Source of the DNA: Duganella sacchari
GTDB taxonomy: Bacteria; Pseudomonadota; Gammaproteobacteria; Burkholderiales; Burkholderiaceae_D
Direction of reading: 5' to 3'
DNA: 64,000 nucleotides
NCBI RefSeq assembly: GCF_900143065.1
Contig: NZ_FRCX01000003.1
Location: forward strand, 542,561-606,560
Shown: in pieces, positions 57,236 to 64,000 of the stretch
How positions within the stretch are numbered: position 1 is the first letter of the stretch
Layout: every line of letters starts with the position of its first letter
Notes under the pieces: generated by a model
Databases searched by the model: none
The model's input: the letters and a program-made list of their open reading frames with translations, nothing else
Told to the model about the DNA's origin: nothing
Made by a program: the position numbers and the translations under genes

Positions 57236-58453
57236 CTATGATACCTTGGCCGCGTTGAGCTTGTGGGACGGCAGCCACAGGAACCAGACCGCAAAGAACG
57301 GCCACAGCAGCGACAGGAACTGCGCCGCCCCATTGAAATTCAGGAATTTACCCTGCACCCATGTTTGCAAAGTTGCCACGAAATACGGGTTGGCCGGCGT
57401 GGTGTTGATGATGACCAGACCCAGCAGCAGCGTGGTCACGGCCAGCCGCCGCTGCGCCACGTGCGGCGCATAGGTCAGGCCGGCCAGCATGATGGCGCCG
57501 ATCAGGAATCCGGCCTGGGCGCCCGGCGTGACCCAGACAAACGCATTTTCAGGCGAGAACAGCAGCGCGGTCGCCAGCGCCTTGACCACCACTGAGGCCA
57601 CCACCATGGCGCTCAGCAGCAGGCCGCGCGGCGATGGCTTGCGCAGCAGGCACAGCAGCGTCAGGCCGGCGCCCACCATGCCGCACGCGGTGATGATGGT
57701 TTCGGACAGCCAGTATTGCTCGACCGTGAGCTCGACGTCGGGGCGAATCATATTGCCCAGGTCGATTTCCATGTCCAGCAGTTGCGACAGCCATTCGGAC
57801 AGGATCGGCAGCAGCTGGCCCAGGCCGTACAGGAAGTTCTGCGGATAGATCTGCGCCAGCGGCCACAGCGCCAGCAGCACCAGGCCCTGGCTGGCGTGCG
57901 GCGCGAACCAGGCGCGGCGCAGGCGTTGCAGCTGGCTCTGGTCCAGCAGGCGGCGCACGGTGAGTACGCCGATCAGCGCGCCTATGGCGCAGCCGATGGC
58001 GTTGGTGTAGAAGTCCAGGTTGGATGAGACGCGGCTGGGCAGGTAGGTCTGCACCGCTTCCATGGTGCCGGACACCAGCAGGCCGCAGGCGCCGGCCAGC
58101 AGCAACGCCCAGATGCCTTTGATGCGCGGGTAGAGCGCGTACACGATCAGTGTGCCGAGCGGAATGTAGCCGATGACGTTGATGATGGCGTCAAACTTGG
58201 TCCAGTAGCGCGGCATGCTGGTCGTCTCGAGGAAGATCAGCGGCGACAAGCCCTGGTTATGCCAGCCGGAGAATGGGAACCAGCTGGCGTAAATAATCAG
58301 CAGCAGATAGGCCAGCAGCGCCGCGCGCGTGATCGGCGAGGTGCGGCTGACCGGCGCCAGGGGCGGCTTGGCCGCTGCGGGCGGCGGTGTGGCCGCAGTT
58401 GGCGAGGGAGCCGGTGCTGGCGCCGCCGGCTCCGCTGGCGTGTTTTCCGTCAT
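57236..58453 (-). CDS. VanZ-family polytopic membrane protein
   Basis: 405 residues. Pro/Ala-rich N-terminus of 40 residues, then about nine membrane segments. The VanZ part covers 42-165 (YASWFPFSGWHNQ, WTKFDAIINVIGYIPLGTL, SGTMEAVQTYLPSRVSSNLDFYTNAIGCAIGAL). The rest is extra helices without a domain I recognise. Known VanZ proteins affect glycopeptide sensitivity; in this context an envelope-lipid role is possible (inference). Overlaps the upstream lipoprotein gene by ATGA. Confidence 0.9.
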   Translation of the reverse strand: MTENTPAEPAAPAPAPSPTAATPPPAAAKPPLAPVSRTSPITRAALLAYLLLIIYASWFPFSGWHNQGLSPLIFLETTSMPRYWTKFDAIINVIGYIPLGTLIVYALYPRIKGIWALLLAGACGLLVSGTMEAVQTYLPSRVSSNLDFYTNAIGCAIGALIGVLTVRRLLDQSQLQRLRRAWFAPHASQGLVLLALWPLAQIYPQNFLYGLGQLLPILSEWLSQLLDMEIDLGNMIRPDVELTVEQYWLSETIITACGMVGAGLTLLCLLRKPSPRGLLLSAMVVASVVVKALATALLFSPENAFVWVTPGAQAGFLIGAIMLAGLTYAPHVAQRRLAVTTLLLGLVIINTTPANPYFVATLQTWVQGKFLNFNGAAQFLSLLWPFFAVWFLWLPSHKLNAAKVS

Positions 58454-59064
58454 TCCTTGGACGGCGGCAGCGCCGCCAGCCAGGTGATGAGATCCGCCGC
58501 CACGGCGTCGCTGGCCGCCGACAGCGCGCGTGCGCCGCCTGCCGCATCCGCGCTGGTCGCTGCGACGCTGCTGCTGAAGGTTTTCTGATCCACCAGCTTG
58601 TGGCTGCGGAACACCGAGGCGCGCAAGGTCAGGGTGCCATTGCTGCTAGTCGCCGTATCGAAGTTTTGCGCAAAGTCCTCCACCTCCATGCGCAGCACGG
58701 TGGTGCTGGCGGCAGCGTCGGTGGTCGCCAGCACTTTCACGCCAGCCTGCGCGATGCGCGCCTTGATGCGCTGCGTGAGCAATTGCGCCGGCGTGGCAGT
58801 CCACTGGTTATATGCGTACGGGCGCGGCTGATTGGCGTCGGAATACAGCAGGCGATAGTGCATGCGCTCCGTCTCCAGCGCGGCCGGACCGGCAACGTCG
58901 GCGATGATGAGCGGCGCGATCCTGCTGGCGCTGGTGGGCGTGGCAGCCGTCAGCGGGCCGAAGTCGTATTGCGCGGTGGGCTGGCCTTTGCTGGCGCAGG
59001 CGCCCAGCAGCGCAGCGGTGGCGGCAATCGCGATGGCGTTACGGATGGTGGCGGTGGTCGTCAT
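58450..59064 (-). CDS. ABC-transport auxiliary lipoprotein (PqiC/MCE-associated type)
   Basis: 204 residues. Lipobox LLGACASK; then YDFGPL and the long beta-alpha pattern of the PqiC-like family (PLIIADVAGPAALETERMHYRLLYS, AYNQWTATPAQLLTQRIKARI). It directly follows the MCE gene (10 nt), so it is expected to connect the MCE hexamer to the outer membrane. This replaces an mlaA/mlaC arrangement. Confidence 0.87.
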   Translation of the reverse strand: MTTTATIRNAIAIAATAALLGACASKGQPTAQYDFGPLTAATPTSASRIAPLIIADVAGPAALETERMHYRLLYSDANQPRPYAYNQWTATPAQLLTQRIKARIAQAGVKVLATTDAAASTTVLRMEVEDFAQNFDTATSSNGTLTLRASVFRSHKLVDQKTFSSSVAATSADAAGGARALSAASDAVAADLITWLAALPPSKE

Positions 59065-59074
59065 CTCGTGGTCC

Positions 59075-60013
59075 TTATTTGCTTGGCGCGGTAAAGCCTT
59101 CTTCGCCGGGGCCGGGCGGAGTGCCAGGTGAACCGAAGATCAGGCTTTGCGGACGGTCGTTAATCTTGTTCATGGTCTTGCGCAGTGCGCGCATCGAGGC
59201 CTTGGTGTCGTCGGACAGCGAATTCACCTGCGGCAGCGTATCCAGTTCCAGGCCGCCGGCGACTGCGTCCACCGAGCCGCCGATGCGCTCCACCGTCGTG
59301 GTGACGCGGTCGATCGGACCGCCCGGCGCCTGCAGGCCGGTGGTCAGCTTGTTGACGTCCGTGGCCAGTGCGGTGACGGAGTTGAGCGCCTTCTGCGTCT
59401 GGTCGGCCAGTGCCGGCAGCTTGTCGATGGTCGGCTGCAGCTTCTCCGGCAGCTCGCGGTACTTCTGCGCCGTTTCGCTGACATCGGAGAACGCGCCCAG
59501 GATGGTCTTCTGGTTGTCGGGGCTCAGCAAGGTGTTCAGGCGGCGTGTGACTTCCTCGGTTTGCGTGAGGATTTCCTTGCCGCGCTTTTCCAGCTGATCG
59601 AAGAAGCCCTGACGCAGCGGAATGCGTGCCGGATGGTCGCTACTGGATGGCATGAGTGGCGAGCCGGCCTTGTCGTCATCGAGCGCGATGAAGGCGATGC
59701 CGGTCACACCCTGATAACCCAGCGAGGCAAAGGTGGTGGTGGTGATGGGCGCATCGGTGTTGATGTTGAGCGTGACCAGGATCTGGCCGGCCACCTTGGT
59801 GTCAAACGCGATGCCGCCGACGCGGCCCACTTCCAGGCCCCGGTAGCGTATCGGCGCCTGCGGATTCAGGCCGGGGATGGACTGCGCGGTGGCGATCACG
59901 TAGGGCACGCGCTCGACGCGGTCGCGGTTGAACCAGAGGCCATACAGGATCGCCGCTATCAGCAGCGTGATCGTGAAGAAGCCAGTAGTAAGGGCATGGG
60001 ATCGGTTTTCCAT
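59075..60013 (-). CDS. mlaD: MCE-domain substrate-binding protein (MlaD family)
   Basis: 312 residues. One N-terminal membrane anchor (FFTITLLIAAILYGLWF), one MCE domain at about 40-115 (IPGLNPQAPIRYRGLEVGRV, ASLGYQGVTGIAFIAL), then a long helical coiled-coil-like stretch to about 285, as in PqiB/YebT/LetB-style or long MlaD proteins. Its start shares a base with the mlaF stop (TGATG). Binds lipid for transport across the periplasm. Confidence 0.92.
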   Translation of the reverse strand: MENRSHALTTGFFTITLLIAAILYGLWFNRDRVERVPYVIATAQSIPGLNPQAPIRYRGLEVGRVGGIAFDTKVAGQILVTLNINTDAPITTTTFASLGYQGVTGIAFIALDDDKAGSPLMPSSSDHPARIPLRQGFFDQLEKRGKEILTQTEEVTRRLNTLLSPDNQKTILGAFSDVSETAQKYRELPEKLQPTIDKLPALADQTQKALNSVTALATDVNKLTTGLQAPGGPIDRVTTTVERIGGSVDAVAGGLELDTLPQVNSLSDDTKASMRALRKTMNKINDRPQSLIFGSPGTPPGPGEEGFTAPSK

Positions 60014-60855
60014 CAGTGCTCCGTGGGTGTTTTTTCTTCCAGCGCTTCCAGTGCGCGGCGGCCGCGGTCGCCGAGGAAGAACTCCTTGATGAATGGGTGA
60101 TCGACTTTCAGCAGATCGCGCAGCGGACCAAGCGCGATCACATGTTTTTCCGCCAGCACGGCAATGCGGGTGGACAGGGCAAACAGCGTATCCAGGTCGT
60201 GGGTGACCATCACCACCGTCAGACCCAGTTCGCGGTGCAGCGATTTAATCAGCGCCACAAAGGCTTCCGACAGGTCGGGATCGAGACCGGCGGTGGGTTC
60301 GTCGAGGAACAGCAGCTTGGGTTCCAGTGCCAGCGCACGCGCCAGCGCCACGCGCTTGACCATGCCGCCGGACAGGTCGGAGGGCATCTTGTTGGCGTGC
60401 TCGGGCCCCATGCCGACCATATTCATCTTGAGCAGCACGGCGTCGTGGATCAGGTCTTCCGGCAGCACGTGCAGTTCGCGCATGGGCTGGGCGATGTTCT
60501 CGAATACCGTCAACGCCGAATACAGCGCGCCCTGCTGGAACAGCATGCCCCAGTGGTTGCGCAGCTGCTGCAGCTGGGCGGAATCGATTTCGCTGATGTC
60601 TTCGCCGAACACGCGCACGCAGCCGCGCGCAGGGCGTTCAAGGCCCAGCATCTGGCGCACCAGCGTGGTCTTGCCGGTACCGGAGCCGCCGACGATGGAG
60701 AGGATTTCGCCTTGTTCGATTTCGAGGTTCAAGTCCTGGTGCACCACGGTGCGGCCGTACTTGGTCCACAGGCCGGTGATCTCGACCACGGGCACGCTGC
60801 CATCGAGTGTCAGTTCGCCGGTGCCGGGGCCGCAGGTGCTTTCGTGTTCGCTCAT
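60013..60855 (-). CDS. mlaF: ABC transporter ATP-binding protein (MlaF family)
   Basis: 280 residues. Walker A GGSGTGKTT, Q-loop FQQGALYSALTVFEN, signature LSGGMVKRVALARAL, Walker B LLFLDEPTAGLDP and the H-loop MVTHDLD. The SALTVFENIA stretch is typical for MlaF. It energises the MlaE permease. Start overlaps the mlaE stop by one base. Confidence 0.95.
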   Translation of the reverse strand: MSEHESTCGPGTGELTLDGSVPVVEITGLWTKYGRTVVHQDLNLEIEQGEILSIVGGSGTGKTTLVRQMLGLERPARGCVRVFGEDISEIDSAQLQQLRNHWGMLFQQGALYSALTVFENIAQPMRELHVLPEDLIHDAVLLKMNMVGMGPEHANKMPSDLSGGMVKRVALARALALEPKLLFLDEPTAGLDPDLSEAFVALIKSLHRELGLTVVMVTHDLDTLFALSTRIAVLAEKHVIALGPLRDLLKVDHPFIKEFFLGDRGRRALEALEEKTPTEH

Positions 60856-61967
60856 CAGAACCCCACGCCGCTGAAGACAATCGCAAACACTGCGTCGGCC
60901 AGGATCACGGCGGTAATCGCGGTGACCACGGAGGTAGTGGTGCCGCGTCCAAGGCTCTCGGTATTCGGCTTGATGCGCAGGCCGAAATGGCAGGACACCA
61001 GCGCAATCAGCATACCGAACACCACGCCTTTGCCTATGCCGATCATGTAGTTCGCCAGCGGCACGGCCTCCGGTAGCTTCAACAGGAAGTATTGCGGTGA
61101 CAGATTCAGCTCCATTTTGGCGGAAACCATGCCGCCCAGCAGCGCGATGGTATCGGTCCAGATCACCAGCAGTGGCATGGCGATGGCCAGTGCCAGCACT
61201 TTGGGCAGGATCAGGCGGAAGCCGTGCGAGATGCCCATTACCAGCATGGCGTCCAGTTCTTCGGTCACGCGCATCACGCCCAGTTGCGCGGTGATGGAGG
61301 AGCCGGAGCGGCCCGCCACCAGGATCGCCGCCAGCAGCGGCCCCAGTTCGCGGATGATGCTCATGCCCAGCAGGTTGACCAGGAAGATGTCGCCGCCAAA
61401 GTTACGCAGCTGCTGCGCCGACAGATAAGAGAACACCACGCCAATCAGAAAGCCGACCAGCGCCGTGATGCCCAGCGCCTGGAAACCGGCGTGATAAATA
61501 TTGGCGGATATTTCCTTCCATGGTCCGCGCAGGGGATTGCGGATAAACCGCCAGCTGTCCAGGACCACCTGGCCAATCAGGCGTATCAGCCCGGCCATGT
61601 GCTCGAAGAACAGCAGCATGGCAAAGCCCAGCTTCATGACCAGCGTGAGACGGTGCTGGCGCGAGCGTGGCAGCTCCAGTGTGCCGGTGGTTTCGAGGCG
61701 CTTAAAGAATTCTTCCTGCTCCGGCGCCAGTTGCAGGCTGGCCGGCCGGGTCTTGCCCCAGGCGTTCCAGAACAGCTGGGCGCCGATGTGGTCCATGCTG
61801 TCGACCGCCGTCAGGTCCCATTTCAGATGATCGCCCTTGAATGATTTGAGGGCAGCGGTGATGGTGGCCATCGCCTTGCCCTGCGCCAGAGCGTGAACTT
61901 GCCAGGTGCCGCTTGCAGCGACAGCGCCAGCATTGAGGGTCAGGGTAGGCTCTTGGGCAGTAGGCAT
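60855..61967 (-). CDS. mlaE: MlaE-family permease with fused N-terminal STAS domain
   Basis: 370 residues. Residues 1-95 form a STAS (MlaB-like) domain (LKWDLTAVDSMDHIGAQLFWNAWG). The MlaE permease follows (about 115-365): GPWKEISANIYHAGFQAL, RELGPLLAAILVAGRSGSSI, ELDAMLVMGISHGFRLILPKVLA and GTTTSVVTAITAVILADAVFAI. First gene of the string, so transcription of the whole lipid-transport block starts here. Confidence 0.94.
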   Translation of the reverse strand: MPTAQEPTLTLNAGAVAASGTWQVHALAQGKAMATITAALKSFKGDHLKWDLTAVDSMDHIGAQLFWNAWGKTRPASLQLAPEQEEFFKRLETTGTLELPRSRQHRLTLVMKLGFAMLLFFEHMAGLIRLIGQVVLDSWRFIRNPLRGPWKEISANIYHAGFQALGITALVGFLIGVVFSYLSAQQLRNFGGDIFLVNLLGMSIIRELGPLLAAILVAGRSGSSITAQLGVMRVTEELDAMLVMGISHGFRLILPKVLALAIAMPLLVIWTDTIALLGGMVSAKMELNLSPQYFLLKLPEAVPLANYMIGIGKGVVFGMLIALVSCHFGLRIKPNTESLGRGTTTSVVTAITAVILADAVFAIVFSGVGF

Positions 61968-62079
61968 AAGCTCAAGTTTAAGGGAGTTTCGCCCCGGCCG
62001 CCACTTGTGTTCACGGCCGGGGTGCGGCCTCGCTCATAAGACATACCCGAAGGGCCGTGGGGGCTGCGGGGTACAAGCC

Positions 62080-63552
62080 TCAGGCGGCCAGCCTTCGGGC
62101 CTGGCGCTTGGGCGCTGGCGTTTCGGCAGCCTTAGGCTTCGCCCCCGCATAATCACTGGCCAGCAGCGCTTCGGCGTCGTCCTTGTCCATGCCCTGGGTT
62201 TGCAGATAACGCGCCACCATGGCCACCAGCCGCTCCAGCGCAATGCGGTGGGTAGCGTCTGTATTCGCGTACAGCCAGTCAGAGAAGGCCATAAAGCGCT
62301 GGAACGGCTGGCCGCCCAGCAGCACCGGCAGCGTGTGGCCGAAACGGCCGGAATTGGCCACCAGATCCCAGTAGCGCGCAAAGCGCACCAGCCGTTGCAT
62401 CGTGCTGAAGTCGATATCCTTGTTCGCCAGGATGGTATACGGCGGGTACGGATCGTAGACCATGCCGTATTCCTGCGTGTGGCGGATGATCGGCGTGCCG
62501 CGCAAACGCTTCAGGATGCCGAACTGGATCTCGTGCGGCTCCAGCGCCCACAGCTTGTTGAAGCCTTCGGCAAAGCTCTCCACCGTCTCGCCGGGCAGGC
62601 CGGCAATCAGGTCGACGTGCATGTGGGCGTGCGACTGTGTGGTCAGCCAGCGGATATTGTCGGCGGCCTTCTGGTTGTCCTGCTTGCGGCTGACCAGCGT
62701 CTGCACCGCAGGATTGAAGCTCTGGATGCCGATTTCAAACTGCAGCGCGCCGGGCGGGAACTTGGCGATGCCTTCTTTTAGTGCATCCGGCAGATGGTCG
62801 GGCACCAGCTCGAAGTGGGCGTAGACCGGATCGTCGGGATGGGCTTCCAGCTTATCCAGGAAGAACTGCATGATCTTCAGGCTGGTCTTGATATTCAGAT
62901 TGAAGGTGCGGTCGACAAACTTGAACAGGCGTGCGCCGCGCTGGTACAGCGACTCCATCTCGGCCAGGAAGCTGTCCAGCGCGAACGGCCAGGCCGTCTT
63001 GTCCAGCGCGGACAGGCAGAACTCGCACTTGAATGGGCAGCCGCGCGAGGCTTCTACATATAAGGTACGGTTTTTGATGTCGTCATCTGTGTAGAGCGAG
63101 TAGGGCAGCTTGATCTCGGCCATGGGCGGCTGCACGCCGGCGTGCACCTTCATGAGCGGCTTGGGACCGTTGAGGATCTCGCCGCACAGCTTGGGGAAGG
63201 TGACGTCGCCCCAGCCGGTAACCACGTAGTCGGCCAGCTTCACAATCTCCTGCTCATTGGTTTCATGGGAAACCTCCGGGCCGCCCAGCACCACGGTCAC
63301 CTGCGGCGCCACGCGCTTGAGCATGGCGACCACTCTGGCTGTCTCTTCGACGTTCCATATATAGATGCCGAAGCCGACGATGCGCGGCGCATGCGCCAGG
63401 ATGCGTTCGACGATCTCGGTGGTCTTGGCGCCGATGACGAATTCCTGCAGACGCGTTTGCGATTGCAGCTCGCCCATATTGGCTAATAGATAGCGCAGAC
63501 CCAGCGATGCGTGGGTATAGCGGGCGTTGAGGGTGGTGAGCAAAATAGACAT
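62080..63552 (-). CDS. B12-binding-domain radical SAM protein (DUF4080-like)
   Basis: 490 residues. Cobalamin-binding-type domain at 1-130 (ARYTHASLGLRYLLANMG, VGFGIYIWN, VVLGGPEVSHE). Radical SAM motif CPFKCEFC near 176 with VEASRG before it, then FKFVDRTFN and the elongator-like IQFGILKRLRGTP; DUF4080-like C-terminus (about 340-470). Product unknown; related proteins act in anaerobic or cofactor chemistry, but no partner genes are adjacent. Divergent from the rRNA promoter. Confidence 0.9.
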   Translation of the reverse strand: MSILLTTLNARYTHASLGLRYLLANMGELQSQTRLQEFVIGAKTTEIVERILAHAPRIVGFGIYIWNVEETARVVAMLKRVAPQVTVVLGGPEVSHETNEQEIVKLADYVVTGWGDVTFPKLCGEILNGPKPLMKVHAGVQPPMAEIKLPYSLYTDDDIKNRTLYVEASRGCPFKCEFCLSALDKTAWPFALDSFLAEMESLYQRGARLFKFVDRTFNLNIKTSLKIMQFFLDKLEAHPDDPVYAHFELVPDHLPDALKEGIAKFPPGALQFEIGIQSFNPAVQTLVSRKQDNQKAADNIRWLTTQSHAHMHVDLIAGLPGETVESFAEGFNKLWALEPHEIQFGILKRLRGTPIIRHTQEYGMVYDPYPPYTILANKDIDFSTMQRLVRFARYWDLVANSGRFGHTLPVLLGGQPFQRFMAFSDWLYANTDATHRIALERLVAMVARYLQTQGMDKDDAEALLASDYAGAKPKAAETPAPKRQARRLAA

Positions 63553-63577
63553 ACCGTATTTTACTTTACGAGAGGGG

Positions 63578-63606
63578 TTGACGACTCACATAGGCTGCGG
63601 CATAAT
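63578..63606 (+). promoter_or_regulatory. rRNA operon promoter
   Basis: TTGACG (63578-63583), 17-bp spacer, CATAAT (63601-63606); start expected near 63613. It lies 25 bp from the divergent radical SAM start codon. Confidence 0.75.
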
Positions 63607-63655
63607 CTCATCTCTCTGCTGCAGAACAAAACGATTCGCAGCGTTACAGAGACAA

Positions 63656-63667
63656 GATCTTTAAAAA
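63656..63667 (+). promoter_or_regulatory. boxA-like antitermination element in the rRNA leader
   Basis: GATCTTTAAAAA is the betaproteobacterial form of boxA. It lies about 135 nt before the 16S start, and the leader continues through GATAAGTGTGGGCGTTTGATG, a sequence usual before 16S in Burkholderiales. Confidence 0.6.
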
Positions 63668-63802
63668 TTCAGAATCGATAAGTGTGGGCGTTTGATGCTG
63701 CAACAAAAAGCATTAAATGCTCAACAAGAAATAAGCAGTAGTAATACTGTCAGTATTTTGAGTGAGCGAACCATTCCTGTAAAAGGGAATAAAACAGAGA
63801 TT

Positions 63803-64000
63803 AAACTAAAGAGTTTGATCCTGGCTCAGATTGAACGCTGGCGGCATGCCTTACACATGCAAGTCGAACGGCAGCACGGAGCTTGCTCTGGTGGCGAGTG
63901 GCGAACGGGTGAGTAAAATATCGGAACGTACCCAGGAGTGGGGGATAACGTAGCGAAAGTTACGCTAATACCGCATACGTCCTAAGGGAGAAAGTGGGGG
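63803..64000 (+). rRNA. rrs: 16S ribosomal RNA, 5' part only
   Basis: The universal start AGAGTTTGATCCTGGCTCAG is at 63810; alignment to E. coli numbering puts position 1 at 63803. GAACGCTGGCGGCATGCC and ACACATGCAAGTCGAACGG follow, as in Burkholderiales. Only 198 nt lie in the window. Confidence 0.97.

Noticed and set aside
61968..62079. Terminator downstream of the radical SAM gene
   Set aside because: GC-rich segments can pair, but no T-run follows on the minus strand and no single clear stem is visible.

Overview
The window is the replication-origin neighbourhood of a GC-rich betaproteobacterium. Gene content and order (gyrB-dnaN-dnaA divergent from rpmH-rnpA-yidD-yidC-mnmE), the 16S rRNA start at the right edge and the protein styles (DUF4148, DUF4214, J-like/HscC pair) fit the Oxalobacteraceae (Massilia/Duganella/Janthinobacterium type). 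That placement is inferred from recognition, not from a search.

Left part (1-12.8 kb): two minus-strand genes. A giant gene encodes about 3,300 residues, nearly all of it some 377 octapeptide repeats of the type x-L-[ST]-[ST]-x-Q-[IVL]-x, capped by a DxDGNG-type calcium-binding-like domain. Downstream of it, running off the left edge, is a TPR + SPINDLY/OGT-type glycosyltransferase fused to a GT2-like domain and the beginning of a methyltransferase. The repeat protein offers a Ser/Thr lattice of about two hydroxyl residues per octad, and the neighbour is a protein-O-glycosyltransferase-like enzyme. This is the best candidate for an undescribed system in the window.

13-26.9 kb: housekeeping and envelope genes: nudC, folE, a thioredoxin-like protein, a secreted M28 peptidase, a DUF4148 protein, a Cache/HAMP chemoreceptor, a small lipoprotein, an OmpW porin with an FNR-type site, a large PPC-repeat/DUF4214 exported protein, a family-3 solute-binding protein, a DJ-1/PfpI protein and a stress-type protein.

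26.9-34.7 kb: a detached type VI secretion module (tssF-tssG-vgrG) that turns abruptly AT-rich inside vgrG and continues into a predicted membrane-acting effector and a polytopic membrane protein (probable immunity). It abuts the 3' end of gyrB.

34.8-44.5 kb: the origin core. gyrB, dnaN and dnaA run leftward; rpmH, rnpA, yidD, yidC and mnmE run rightward. The spacer between dnaA and rpmH holds a perfect DnaA box and a strong sigma-70 promoter. Three members of one long palindromic repeat family (near 2.9, 19.75 and 44.5 kb) fill the spaces next to stop codons.

44.6-55 kb: an hscC / J-like-TonB-C-like / SMP-30 operon, a PAS-GGDEF protein, a zinc-ribbon miniprotein, an Hpt protein, a CAP-domain lipoprotein, pssA, an aldo/keto reductase and an EAL-like/HDOD protein.

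55-62 kb: one long leftward gene string, mlaE(STAS fusion)-mlaF-mlaD-lipoprotein-vanZ-ferredoxin-hydrolase, followed by a PBP5-type DD-carboxypeptidase. It is an envelope-maintenance neighbourhood.

62-64 kb: a B12-binding radical SAM protein, divergent from an rRNA promoter, leader and the first 198 nt of 16S rRNA. No tRNA, CRISPR array or insertion-sequence transposase was seen.
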